Assembly (NCBI GenBank): GCA_023387655.1 | Contig: JAEWHR010000198.1 | Coordinates: 1 to 34,320 of the forward strand | Reading direction: 5' to 3' | Source of the DNA: Bacillota bacterium | GTDB taxonomy: Bacteria > Bacillota > Clostridia > Lachnospirales > Lachnospiraceae | Length of the DNA: 34,320 nt | Part shown: positions 7,154 through 14,892 of the stretch, one piece after another | Numbering within the stretch: the first letter of the stretch is position 1 | How the letters are laid out: the number at the start of each line of letters is the position of its first letter | Made by a program: the position numbers and the translations under genes | The notes under the pieces: model-generated | What the model saw: only the letters and a program-made list of their open reading frames with translations | The model's database searches: none | Told to the model about the DNA's origin: nothing

Positions 7154-8074
7154 ATGAATGATATATTGTTAAGGTCATCTAAACTAACCAAAAAGTATAA
7201 GAATTATGCAGCTGTTAATCAGGTAAGCTTAACGATAAAACGTGGTGATATCTATGGTTTTATTGGTAGGAATGGAGCAGGTAAAACGACATTCTTAAAG
7301 ATGATTAGCGGACTAGCGAAGCAAACTTCAGGTAGTATTGAATTGTTTGGTGCAGACTGTAGTAAGCAAAAGGAATTATTTTCAAGAATTGGGGTTTTGA
7401 TTGAAGCGCCTGGGTTATTTCCTAATATGACTGCTTTTGAGAACCTTAAGATGAAGTGTATCAGCCTTGGGATTAAGGATGATAACTATATCCATGAGAT
7501 TATTGAGTTAGTCGGCTTAAAAGGTGTAAATAATAAAAAAACAAAAAATTATTCTCTTGGTATGAAACAAAGACTTGGAATCGGTATGGCATTGATTGGT
7601 GAACCAGACTTATTAGTATTAGATGAACCAATTAATGGTCTTGATCCTCAAGGTATCGTTGAAGTGAGGGACACGATTCAAAGGTTAAACAAAGAACGTA
7701 ATATGACGATTATTATTTCTAGTCATATCTTAGAGGAATTGTCCAAAATAGCGACAAGATATGGAATTATTGAAAAAGGAGTACTTCTTCAGGAGATAAC
7801 CAGTGAAGAGCTTATGGAGCGTTGCAGTGAACGTATACAGATTACCCTAAGTAATGCAAAGGAAGCATGTACAATCCTAGAAGAAAAATTGGGTATAACA
7901 GATTATAAAGTGATTAACCCAACAACCATTTATGTATTTGAGCAACTTAATAATCCTGCACTCATTAATATGACACTTTGTAATAATGGGGTTATGGTTT
8001 CATCCATTCATGTAGCTAATGATGATTTGGAGACTTATTTCATTCATTTAACAGGAGGTGCCAGCCATGCTTAA
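7154..8074 (+). CDS. ABC transporter ATP-binding protein (BcrA-like)
   Basis: 306 residues. The nucleotide-binding domain (about 4-220) has Walker A GRNGAGKTT (38-46), signature SLGMKQR (from Ser134) and Walker B LLVLDEP (Asp157-Glu158), followed by an H-loop in SSHILEELSK. A C-terminal extension of about 85 residues is typical of BcrA/LmbF-type ATPases. The start is the ATG at 7154, six bases after AGGAGG (7142-7147); an ATG at 7148 abuts that site and is unlikely. The stop overlaps the permease start, indicating translational coupling. With the two-component genes around it, a role in resistance to or immunity from an antimicrobial peptide is likely, by analogy with bacitracin and lantibiotic systems. 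Confidence 0.9.
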   Translation: MNDILLRSSKLTKKYKNYAAVNQVSLTIKRGDIYGFIGRNGAGKTTFLKMISGLAKQTSGSIELFGADCSKQKELFSRIGVLIEAPGLFPNMTAFENLKMKCISLGIKDDNYIHEIIELVGLKGVNNKKTKNYSLGMKQRLGIGMALIGEPDLLVLDEPINGLDPQGIVEVRDTIQRLNKERNMTIIISSHILEELSKIATRYGIIEKGVLLQEITSEELMERCSERIQITLSNAKEACTILEEKLGITDYKVINPTTIYVFEQLNNPALINMTLCNNGVMVSSIHVANDDLETYFIHLTGGASHA

Positions 8075-8891
8075 AACAATTAAAATGGATTTGTATCGTA
8101 TGTTTCGCAGTAAAAGCTTTTATATTACTTTATTCATCACCTATATCCTTGTGATTGTATCGATATCTACATTTAAGCTAATACAAGACAACGATAGTTT
8201 AAAGAGTATTTACGATCAGAGCAAGGAAGCATCGGATTCTATTAATGTTGGTATAACCGCAGGAATGATATACATTAAAAGTGATGAACTTAAACTAGTG
8301 GATCTATTTAGTGCAACAGTTGGCGGAGCATCAATTGTTGTTATGGCTGTTATATACTCTGTTATTTTTATCTGTTCAGAACATAATAGTGGCTATATTA
8401 AAAATGTAATCAGTAGAAAAGGATATAGAGTTCAATTTACTATTTCAAAAGCTATTTGTATGGCCATTTATCTGTTGATTAGTTTGTTAGGGACTGCCAT
8501 TTTTATAGGAATTTCATCAGCTCTTTTACTGGATAATTATACATTGGGTAAGGTTAGTGAGTTTGCAACTTATTTTATTATCCAATACCTGATTCATTAT
8601 GCAATTGTTATGTTAGTGGTCTTTTTTTGTAATCTAACTAGAAATATGGCAATCAGTATGGCGGTTGGAATTTGTCTATGTTCTGGAATGGTAGGATTAC
8701 TGACAAGTCTTTTGGATCGTTTGAAATTTAATATTGTTTTTTCAGACTATTTACTTACCACAAATTTAAAAATATTACCAACATCTTTTAATACAACCAT
8801 TTATACAAGGGCTACGTTGGTGTCTTTGGTTGTAACATTTGTATTTGCATTTTCTAGTGTCATCTTAATGAGTAAACAAGATGTGAGATAA
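8067..8891 (+). CDS. ABC-2 type transporter permease
   Basis: 274 residues with about six membrane segments: one near residue 20-40, a second near 90-110 after a ~50-residue extracytoplasmic loop, then four more to the C-terminus. A short cytoplasmic head, MLKTIKMDLYRMFRSKSFY, is typical of BcrB/lantibiotic immunity permeases. The ATG at 8067 is preceded by AGGAGG (8053-8058) inside the ATPase gene and overlaps its stop by 8 bases. It is the membrane partner of the preceding ATPase. The substrate cannot be read from the sequence. Confidence 0.85.
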   Translation: MLKTIKMDLYRMFRSKSFYITLFITYILVIVSISTFKLIQDNDSLKSIYDQSKEASDSINVGITAGMIYIKSDELKLVDLFSATVGGASIVVMAVIYSVIFICSEHNSGYIKNVISRKGYRVQFTISKAICMAIYLLISLLGTAIFIGISSALLLDNYTLGKVSEFATYFIIQYLIHYAIVMLVVFFCNLTRNMAISMAVGICLCSGMVGLLTSLLDRLKFNIVFSDYLLTTNLKILPTSFNTTIYTRATLVSLVVTFVFAFSSVILMSKQDVR

Positions 8892-9022
8892 GGAAAAACA
8901 ATACGCAAAATATTACGTAAACAATACGCAGACACGCAGACAATGTGCAAAACAAATTTTTAAAGGAATTTAAATGTACTATGGATACTATGATTGATAA
9001 AGGTAAGGAAGGAGAAGAGGAC

Positions 9023-9931
9023 ATGATATGGATTTTACTTATTGTTTCATGCATATCAATTGGATACTTGATTGCTGTTTTACAATATCGTAAGCAGATC
9101 CGTATATGGAATCAGAATCTTTCCTTTATTTTATCCAATAATTCCAATATGCGACTAGAGCAATTAGTTCCATCAAAGGATATTTCTAAGTTATTAGAAT
9201 TGTTGAATGAGTTAATGCAAAAACATAGAAATCTTAAGGTAGAATATGAAGAAAAGGATGAATCATTTAAACATCTTATAACAAATCTATCCCATGACAT
9301 ACGCACACCATTGACCTCCCTTGATGGTTATTTTCAATTATTAACTAGAGCCAAAGAACCAGAGACAAGGGATCGATATATTCATATTATAGAAGGACGT
9401 ATTAGGGAACTAATGGAGATGTTAGACCAATTGTTTCTATATATGAAGTTACAGAATAATTGTTATGAACTTTTTATAGAGGAATGTAATTTAAGTCAGA
9501 TTCTTTGTGAATCTATGCTTGGTTTTTATGAGCAATTTTCCAATCGAGGAATAGAACCAGAGATTCATTTGCCAGAGCAAGAGGTGATTTTGGTTGGCAA
9601 TCACTCTGCATTTGTAAGAATTCTTCAGAATATTATAAAAAACGCCTTAGAACACGGAGATGAGCAGTTTAAAATTACCTTAGAGAAATCAGATGGTATC
9701 ATAGTCACTTGTAGAAATGGTTATAGAAAAGGAGAAGAAATTGATTTTTCTCTAATTTTTGAACGCTTTTATAAGGCAGATAAAGCACGGACACAATCAT
9801 CAACGGGATTAGGGCTTGCGATTGCTAAAGATTTGGCTGAAAAACTTGGAGGTAAAGTAGAAGCCTTTTGTGAGGGAGCAGAGTTTTCCATTCAAGTTCA
9901 TTTTCCATCCAACGAGAAGATGTTACCATAG
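9023..9931 (+). CDS. sensor histidine kinase with a single N-terminal membrane segment
   Basis: 303 residues. One membrane segment (about 2-20) is followed directly by a linker helix, then the HisKA region with His91 in LSHDIRTPLTSL. The ATPase domain has an N box NIIKNALEHG (Asn207) and a G box TGLGLAIAK (from Gly262). There is no extracellular sensor domain, so the kinase may sense through the membrane or through the adjacent transporter, as described for peptide-antibiotic modules in Firmicutes (inference). The start is the ATG at 9023 with GGAG eight bases upstream; an in-frame ATG at 8945 lacks a site. It lies 131 bases after the permease and probably pairs with the regulator at 6337. 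Confidence 0.9.
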   Translation: MIWILLIVSCISIGYLIAVLQYRKQIRIWNQNLSFILSNNSNMRLEQLVPSKDISKLLELLNELMQKHRNLKVEYEEKDESFKHLITNLSHDIRTPLTSLDGYFQLLTRAKEPETRDRYIHIIEGRIRELMEMLDQLFLYMKLQNNCYELFIEECNLSQILCESMLGFYEQFSNRGIEPEIHLPEQEVILVGNHSAFVRILQNIIKNALEHGDEQFKITLEKSDGIIVTCRNGYRKGEEIDFSLIFERFYKADKARTQSSTGLGLAIAKDLAEKLGGKVEAFCEGAEFSIQVHFPSNEKMLP

Positions 9932-9996
9932 GGGACATGATTCGTAAAATAAAAAGGATATACTAGTATCCGTAAAAAAACGTTAGTATTAAAAAT
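9932..9996. other. spacer after the kinase gene
   Basis: AT-rich spacer leading into the 16-bp repeat at 9997. No terminator hairpin lies directly after the kinase stop; the first one is the shared terminator at 10191-10255, so the repeat is probably part of the kinase transcript's 3' end. Confidence 0.4.
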
Positions 9997-10124
9997 AAGT
10001 TATAAAAGATAGAAGTTATAAAAGTAAGAAGTTATAAAAGTAAGAAGCTATAAAAGTAAGAAGCTATATAAGTAAGAAGCTATAGAAGTAAGAAGTTATA
10101 AAAGAAAGTAGTTATAAAAAGTAG
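9997..10124. repeat. 16-bp tandem repeat, eight copies
   Basis: Eight consecutive 16-base units, typically AAGTTATAAAAGTAAG, start at 9997, 10013, 10029, 10045, 10061, 10077, 10093 and 10109. Units 2 and 3 are identical; the others differ by one to three bases. There are no spacers. Stop codons occur in the frames read, and no ribosome binding site is present. Confidence 0.95.
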
Positions 10125-10190
10125 CTGTGAATAGTAGCTATAGCAAAGAACTATAAAAAAATAGCTTTAACTTAAAAAGAAACATTAACA

Positions 10191-10255
10191 AAAAAGCAGA
10201 TACAAAGTGGTTTCCAAAGAAAAGGATTTGGGATAATCACGTGTATCTGCTTTTT
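10191..10255. terminator. bidirectional terminator between convergent units
   Basis: AAAAAGCAGATACA (10191-10204) is the exact complement of TGTATCTGCTTTTT (10242-10255), and CCAAA/TTTGG inside can extend the structure. Runs of A on the left and T on the right let it stop both the kinase transcript and the ABC-F transcript. Confidence 0.85.
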
Positions 10256-10277
10256 ATTAATCTAAATTAGTTCTTAT

Positions 10278-11834
10278 TTATGAAATTTTTGTAGACCAAT
10301 TACTACAATCAATCACCTTTGTTGCAAAATCTTCATAGAAGTCTGGTTCATGGCAGATTAATAAGATGCTACCTTTGTATTCCGTGAGAGCACGTTTTAA
10401 TTCTTCTTTTGCTTCTACATCTAAGTGGTTGGTAGGCTCGTCGAGAAGAAGGATATTAGTTTCTCGGTTAATGAGCTTACAAAGTCTAACTTTCGCTTGT
10501 TCACCACCACTTAATACGCGAACCTGGCTTTCAATGTGCTTTGTTGTGAGACCACATTTTGCTAGCGCAGTACGTACTTCATATTGTGTCCAGGAAGGGT
10601 ACTCGCACCAGAGCTCTTCAATACAGGTATTATTTTTCGCACCTGTCATCTCTTGCTCAAAATAACCCTGATAGAGGTAGTCGCCTAGGGTTACTTTACC
10701 GTTTAATGGTGGTATAATTCCTAAGATACTTTTCATTAAAGTTGTTTTTCCGATACCATTTGCACCTTTTAATACAATTTTTTCACCACGCTCCATAGCA
10801 AGAGTGATTGGATTTGATAGTGGTTCATCATAACCAATGACCAAATGATCTGTTTGGAAGATATAGCGGCTTGCGGCACGAGCTTCTTTAAAATGAAATT
10901 CTGGCTTTGGTTTTTCTTTTGCAAGTTCTATTACTTCCATTTTATCTAATTTTTTCTGACGAGACATTGCCATATTACGGGTGGATACACGTGCTTTGTT
11001 ACGAGCAACAAAGTCTTGAAGTTCATTGATTTCTTGTTGTTGCTTCTTATAAGCAGCTTCTAACTGTGCTTTTTTCACTGCATAAACTTCTTGAAATTTG
11101 TCATAATCTCCGACGTAACGATTTAATTCCCCGTTTTCCATATGATAAATAAGGTTAACTACACTATTTAAGAATGGTATATCATGTGATATAAGGATAA
11201 ACGCATTTTCATAGTCCTGTAAATAACGCTTAAGCCATTCGATGTGTTCTACGTCTAAGTAGTTTGTTGGCTCATCGAGTAGAAGAATATCCGGTTTTTC
11301 AAGAAGTAATTTACCAAGTAAAACCTTAGTTCTTTGACCTCCACTTAAGTCAGTAACATCTTTATCTAAACCAATATCGGTAAGGCCAAGAGCACGTCCG
11401 ATTTCTTCGACCTTAGAGTCAATAATATAAAAATCATGGGCATCTAAAAGATCTTGGATAGTACCAAACTCCTCCATGAGCTCTGCCATCTTTTCTTCAG
11501 AGGCATCTGCTAACTCATTACAGATGGTATTCATTTTTGCTTCTAATTCAAATAAGAAGTTAAAAGCTGATTTTAGTACATCACGAATAGACATTCCTTT
11601 TTCTAGCACGGAATGTTGATCAAGATAGCCAACACGAACATTTTTCGACCACTCAATATTACCTTCGTCTGGCATAAGTTTATTGGTTATAATATTCATA
11701 AAAGTAGATTTACCTTCGCCATTCGCTCCGATAAGCCCAATATGCTCCCCTTTTAACAAGCGGAAGGATACATCGTGAAATATCATTCGCTCACCAAAAC
11801 CATGATTTAGGTTCGTTACATTTAATATGCTCAT
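10278..11834 (-). CDS. ABC-F family ATPase (YbiT/YkpA-like)
   Basis: 518 residues with two tandem ATP-binding cassettes and no membrane segment. Cassette 1 has Walker A GANGEGKST (~36-44), signature LSGGQRTK (~163) and LLLDEPTNYLD. A charged linker of about 80 residues follows (KKAQLEAAYKKQQQ region), then cassette 2 with KGANGIGKTT, LSGGEQAK and LLLDEPTNHLD. ABC-F proteins bind the ribosome and act in translation or protect against ribosome-targeting drugs. The lack of a long C-terminal extension and the overall pattern fit the YbiT/YkpA type better than the Uup or drug-resistance types, but subfamily assignment by eye is uncertain. The ATG at 11834 follows GAGGT. It is the only gene in its unit. 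Confidence 0.88.
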   Translation of the reverse strand: MSILNVTNLNHGFGERMIFHDVSFRLLKGEHIGLIGANGEGKSTFMNIITNKLMPDEGNIEWSKNVRVGYLDQHSVLEKGMSIRDVLKSAFNFLFELEAKMNTICNELADASEEKMAELMEEFGTIQDLLDAHDFYIIDSKVEEIGRALGLTDIGLDKDVTDLSGGQRTKVLLGKLLLEKPDILLLDEPTNYLDVEHIEWLKRYLQDYENAFILISHDIPFLNSVVNLIYHMENGELNRYVGDYDKFQEVYAVKKAQLEAAYKKQQQEINELQDFVARNKARVSTRNMAMSRQKKLDKMEVIELAKEKPKPEFHFKEARAASRYIFQTDHLVIGYDEPLSNPITLAMERGEKIVLKGANGIGKTTLMKSILGIIPPLNGKVTLGDYLYQGYFEQEMTGAKNNTCIEELWCEYPSWTQYEVRTALAKCGLTTKHIESQVRVLSGGEQAKVRLCKLINRETNILLLDEPTNHLDVEAKEELKRALTEYKGSILLICHEPDFYEDFATKVIDCSNWSTKIS

Positions 11835-11865
11835 TCTAACCTCAATTCTAGCGCTTTTGCGCCTT

Positions 11866-11894
11866 ATTATAACAATAGTAATTTGTGTACATAC
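11866..11894 (-). promoter_or_regulatory. extended -10 promoter candidate for the ABC-F gene
   Basis: On the minus strand, TGTTATAAT (11874-11866) is an extended -10 box; the -35 region (GTATGT at 11894-11889) is poor. The leader carries GCGC-AAAA-GCGC (11851-11862). ABC-F genes are often controlled by leader attenuation, but the leader here is only about 25 bases, which argues against it. Confidence 0.4.
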
Positions 11895-12095
11895 GCAACT
11901 TACTAGTTTAAAAACTTTTTTGACTTAATGCACCTTGTTAATAATACATTAGGTGCAAAACATAAACATTATAGTCGATGTAGAATAAAAATACAAGAGA
12001 TTTCTCTTAGGCTTTACCCGGATATGCTAACATTTTTTTGAAATAAATATAAATATATTTATTAAAATTTTAATGGGATATTAATGAAACCATCA

Positions 12096-12124
12096 TTTAC
12101 GGGAGATTATAGTTGTGATAGAAT
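12096..12124 (+). promoter_or_regulatory. promoter candidate for the HAAS-like gene
   Basis: TTTACG (12096-12101), 17-base spacer, TAGAAT (12119-12124) with a TG one base ahead of the -10 box. It lies 24 bases upstream of the ATG. Confidence 0.5.
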
Positions 12125-12148
12125 GTTTTTTATTAAAGGAGATAACAT

Positions 12149-12658
12149 ATGACAATACAAGAATTTTTAAATCAATTAAGAGATAGCTTGGATGGTGAAC
12201 TCCCTTACAATGAAATTGTATCTAATGTGAATTATTATAGAGATTATATGGAGTCCAAAAAAGGGGAGCAGTCCGAAGAAGAAATTACAGCAGGGCTAGG
12301 AGATCCTCGCCTGATTGCAAGAACAATTATTGATACTTATCAGATGAATCATGATAATCAGGTTCATTACCAATCCTATAGTTATTCAGACGGAGGTAAT
12401 TATCAAACTACAAATTCCTCACGTGGAAATTATAATCGTGAAGAAGATAGTAAGAAAAACCATGCCAATACCATATTTAAAACAATAGGTATTCAAGGTT
12501 GGCTTGGTTGTTTGATTAGTTTATTTATTTTGTTTCTTGTATTAGGAGCTATTTTCTGGCTTGGCGCACTTGCATTTAAGGTGTTTTTTAGATTTGTACT
12601 TCCTATTGTTTTAATTGTTGCAGGAGTCTCTTATATTTATAATCGATTTAAAAGATAA
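12149..12658 (+). CDS. HAAS/DUF1700-like membrane protein
   Basis: 169 residues in three parts. Residues 1-70 form a helical head with the DUF1700/HAAS pattern: FLNQLRDSLDGELPYNEI, YYRDYMESKK, then EEITAGLGDPRLIARTII. Residues 71-110 are a polar Tyr/Asn/Ser-rich linker. Residues 112-165 hold two closely spaced membrane segments and a basic end YNRFKR. HAAS-domain proteins are often encoded beside PadR-type regulators; none is present here, so the partner is unknown. The ATG at 12149 has AAAGGAG. It is a single-gene unit ended by a shared terminator. The head assignment is good; function is unknown. Confidence 0.7.
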   Translation: MTIQEFLNQLRDSLDGELPYNEIVSNVNYYRDYMESKKGEQSEEEITAGLGDPRLIARTIIDTYQMNHDNQVHYQSYSYSDGGNYQTTNSSRGNYNREEDSKKNHANTIFKTIGIQGWLGCLISLFILFLVLGAIFWLGALAFKVFFRFVLPIVLIVAGVSYIYNRFKR

Positions 12659-12693
12659 GAGAAGTATTCGTATCAATAAATGCCATAAAGTAT

Positions 12694-12747
12694 AAGGGAG
12701 TATTGCTTCATCGCTTAATTAAGCCATGGAGCAATACTCCCTTTTTT
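12694..12747. terminator. bidirectional terminator
   Basis: AAGGGAGTATTGCT (12694-12707) pairs exactly with 12730-12743, with the 12-base palindrome GCTTAATTAAGC (12713-12724) in the loop. A T-run follows on the plus strand. It separates the convergent genes at 12149 and 12772. Confidence 0.85.
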
Positions 12748-12771
12748 CATTTCCTTTTTACCATTCTGGTT

Positions 12772-13332
12772 TTAGAGTGGTAGTATTGTTTTTTTAAATT
12801 CTCCGTTAATAATCTGTGCAGCAGAATTATATATTGCAGATAAACCACAGAAAATTCCAACGTAACCAGCGATGGTATGAATGCTGTGAGAATCCATAAA
12901 ATTAGCCAAAGCTAGTAATAAAAATAGCAAAGTTAACGAGCCAAATACAATACGAGTAGCCACGTTATGTTTTAGTGTACCGATAAACATAAATAACGTG
13001 AAAATTCCCCATAGTAAAAGATAAAAACCAAGGCTAATCGAATCAGAATCTGTGATGGATTTTGTTGGATTCATCCAAATCAATATAAGTGACCACCAAA
13101 AGAATCCATAAGCTGTAAATGCAGTAGCACCAAACGTATTATTCTTTTTAAACTCCATAATACCAGCTATAATTTGTGCGGCTCCCCCAAGAGCAAAGCC
13201 CATTGCTACGATTACGATGGAAAGTGGTATAAATCCTGCATTGTGAAGGTTAAGTAAGCAGGTTGTCATTCCAAATCCAAGCAAACCAAGTGGAGCTGGA
13301 TTGGCAATCATTGCTTTTGTTTCAGTTGACAT
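12772..13332 (-). CDS. acetate uptake transporter family protein (GPR1/FUN34/YaaH)
   Basis: 186 residues, six predicted membrane segments, close to the 188 of E. coli SatP. The family signature NPAPLGLLGFGMTT is at residues 11-24, and a second conserved stretch, AYGFFWWSLILIW, is in the middle. These proteins move acetate or succinate across the membrane. In a fermenting anaerobe that makes acetate, release as well as uptake is conceivable. The ATG at 13332 follows AAGGGAGGAC on the minus strand. It is transcribed alone from a good promoter. Confidence 0.9.
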   Translation of the reverse strand: MSTETKAMIANPAPLGLLGFGMTTCLLNLHNAGFIPLSIVIVAMGFALGGAAQIIAGIMEFKKNNTFGATAFTAYGFFWWSLILIWMNPTKSITDSDSISLGFYLLLWGIFTLFMFIGTLKHNVATRIVFGSLTLLFLLLALANFMDSHSIHTIAGYVGIFCGLSAIYNSAAQIINGEFKKTILPL

Positions 13333-13380
13333 AGTGTCCTCCCTTGAAGTAAATAAATTATTATTTAAACATAGGCTGCC

Positions 13381-13409
13381 ATTGTAGCATGAGAAGGGGA
13401 TTATTTCAA
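13381..13409 (-). promoter_or_regulatory. promoter of the acetate transporter gene
   Basis: On the minus strand, TTGAAA (13409-13404), 17-base spacer, TACAAT (13386-13381), about 50 bases before the ATG. Confidence 0.7.
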
Positions 13410-13481
13410 GAGATATTATGTTAGAAGTATTTAGTATTATGTTAGAAGTATTTAGAAAAGTTATTACTTGTTTTAAAAAGT

Positions 13482-13514
13482 GAAACAGCCGGTAGGGGAG
13501 CTACCGGCTGTTTC
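13482..13514. other. perfect 14-bp inverted repeat, GC-rich for this genome
   Basis: GAAACAGCCGGTAG (13482-13495) pairs exactly with CTACCGGCTGTTTC (13501-13514) around a five-base loop. Read on the minus strand it is followed by CACTTTTT, so it could be a minus-strand terminator, but no minus-strand gene lies upstream. Read on the plus strand no T-run follows. Confidence 0.7.
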
Positions 13515-13554
13515 GTTGAGGGGAGTATAAATAATTAATAAGGGGTTATATAGC

Positions 13555-13626
13555 GTATCAAAATTATGTAAGCTTACTAAGCAGTTTCCTGCTTACTTCG
13601 TATTCATAATTACTGATACATTTTTA
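13555..13626 (+). other. three-segment nested hairpin, possible RNA structure
   Basis: Three pairs of arms nest around one centre: GTATCA/TGATAC (13555-13560 with 13614-13619), ATTATG/CATAAT (13563-13568 with 13605-13610), and TAAGCAG/CTGCTTA (13578-13584 with 13589-13595) with a TTTC loop. An A and a short T-run (ATTTTTAT) follow on the plus strand. It could terminate a short transcript that begins upstream, but I see no convincing promoter. Confidence 0.5.
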
Positions 13627-13886
13627 TAATACTACATAAAAAGGGAAAAATCAATAGATAATTAAATCTTTTTTTTATTTTAGAATCACCTTATAGTTCC
13701 TTAATATATGGGAAATAAAAAGAAAGGATTTTGTCGTATGGAAAAGAAAATAAGATGCTATGAACTGAGTTTGATACTAGTTTCAACTAGGTTCAAAATC
13801 TTATTTGTAGTTATGAATAAATTTCACTGAAGTAGACATACTTACTGATGTAGTTATAATAACTAATTTTAATAGGAGGACATATT

Positions 13887-14093
13887 ATGTCATCAGAAAA
13901 TAATAGCAAGAATACAAAGAACAATTCTAGCTCTTATAAGAATTCACAGAATGCGCAAAATGCTCAGAATTCACAAAATGCACAAAATGCACAGAATGCA
14001 CAAAATGCACAAAACGCACAAAATGCTCAGAATAACACAAAGAACAATTCTGGTAACTACAAGAATACTCAGAATAACCAGAATTACAAATAG
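13887..14093 (+). CDS. small Asn/Gln/Ala repeat protein
   Basis: 68 residues, almost wholly low complexity. The head MSSENNSKNTKNNSSSYKN and the tail NNTKNNSGNYKNTQNNQN are alike, and between them lie about ten copies of the tripeptide Ala-Gln-Asn (one reads Ser-Gln-Asn). AGGAGG (13876-13881) precedes the ATG at 13887. The 9-bp units differ mainly at third codon positions (CAA/CAG, AAT/AAC, GCA/GCG/GCT), which suggests the protein sequence is kept by selection. Composition recalls gamma-type small acid-soluble spore proteins, but their repeat motifs are not present, so I make no functional call. It is a single-gene unit. Confidence 0.6.
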   Translation: MSSENNSKNTKNNSSSYKNSQNAQNAQNSQNAQNAQNAQNAQNAQNAQNNTKNNSGNYKNTQNNQNYK

Positions 14094-14432
14094 TTCTCAC
14101 TATGTAGACGTTTTCTTACGGAGTCTTCCTCTATAAGAAATTGTGGATAGTGCTTATTCTATTGTAATGATTTTGCCTAGGATTTAGTAATATAAGAGGA
14201 TGATTGCTTATATTATGTAATTCTAGGCATATTTCATTTCTAGCATTATTATACTGGTTTTTAATTAAATTAATTACATTGTATAAATTGAGTTATTAAT
14301 GTATTATTGCCAAGGAATTTATAAATATTTGTCAGTTTAGAGTTTAAAACTATCACCATTTCCGTCGAAAGGAATACTATATTGTAGAAAGGGTTTCTAT
14401 CTTTGTATTGAATAACAGAGGCGGTGCATGGT
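14094..14432. other. intergenic region between the repeat protein and the rhodanese gene
   Basis: It holds the long hairpin at 14174-14229 (annotated separately). The remaining ~200 bases are AT-rich, and no promoter with two convincing boxes was found before the rhodanese gene. Confidence 0.4.
14174..14229 (+). terminator. long two-part hairpin, terminator candidate
   Basis: TGCCTAG (14174-14180) pairs with CTAGGCA (14223-14229), and TAATATAAG (14188-14196) pairs exactly with CTTATATTA (14207-14215). The following bases, TATTTCATTTC, are only moderately T-rich, so termination is plausible but not certain. Confidence 0.5.
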
Positions 14433-14735
14433 ATGTATTTTGAAGGAGTGCGGATAGATGAAATTAATCATTATATCGGTAGAAAGGATGCTATTATTGT
14501 AGACTTAAGAAAAAAAGAAGATTATGATAAGGGACATATTCCAGGCGCTGTTAGCATACCATATACTTCCTCAGAGGAGCTTGCGGATAAAGTAAAATAT
14601 TTTAAAGTAATTCTCTTATATTGCTATAGAGGAAATATTAGTATGTTAGCGGCGAGAGATCTTAACGGAATTCAGGGAAAAGTTTATCATGTTTGCGGAG
14701 GTATTCATGCTTATCCGTATCGTTTGGAGCGTTAA
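14433..14735 (+). CDS. rhodanese-like domain protein
   Basis: 100 residues, a single rhodanese fold. IVDLRKKEDYDKGHIPGAVS is the CH2-type motif, and the active-site loop is CYRGNIS with Cys64. Such single-domain proteins transfer sulfane sulfur or act as small redox or regulatory modules. The ATG at 14433 is preferred, with GAGGCGG about nine bases upstream; an in-frame GTG at 14424 is almost on top of that site. The gene ends just before the promoter of the methyltransferase gene, so the two are probably separate units despite their closeness. Confidence 0.85.
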   Translation: MYFEGVRIDEINHYIGRKDAIIVDLRKKEDYDKGHIPGAVSIPYTSSEELADKVKYFKVILLYCYRGNISMLAARDLNGIQGKVYHVCGGIHAYPYRLER

Positions 14736-14752
14736 TAGACGATATAATAACA

Positions 14753-14781
14753 TTGACTGAAAGGGAAAAGAGAATTACAAT
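14753..14781 (+). promoter_or_regulatory. promoter of the rRNA methyltransferase gene
   Basis: TTGACT (14753-14758), 17-base spacer, TACAAT (14776-14781). Transcription would start near 14788 with a leader of about 105 bases. A 38-codon reading frame with an ATG at 14780 overlaps the -10 box, so it would not be on this transcript. Confidence 0.75.
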
Positions 14782-14892
14782 GAGACCAGTGGTTTTTAGA
14801 AAATCAACGAAAGCAGTGAAACTCTTAACTGTTTTGGTTGGTTTTCTATGCGCTATTTATGGCGTATTGTTTAAAAACAATTGGAGGTTAGA

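Larger units (their letters stand above)
13410..13886. other. non-coding region with a direct repeat and two structured elements
   Basis: No gene is supported. ATTATGTTAGAAGTATTTAG occurs twice in tandem (13415-13456). Two hairpin structures follow (annotated separately). Nearer the next gene, CTAGTTTCAACTAG (about 13777-13790) is a near-palindrome. CATACTTA at about 13836 resembles the -10 box of mother-cell sporulation sigma factors, but the -35 match is poor, so no promoter is claimed. Confidence 0.5.

Noticed and set aside
9997..10124. Eight regular repeats as a possible CRISPR array
   Set aside because: Units are contiguous 16-mers with no unique spacers, and no cas gene is in the window.
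13820..13886. Mother-cell sporulation promoter (CATACTTA) before the repeat-protein gene
   Set aside because: Only a partial -10 match, and no convincing -35 at the right distance.
13951..14136. HKM-rich reading frame inside the Ala-Gln-Asn repeat gene
   Set aside because: A 9-bp repeat keeps all frames open; only the frame at 13887 has a ribosome binding site and silent third-position variation.
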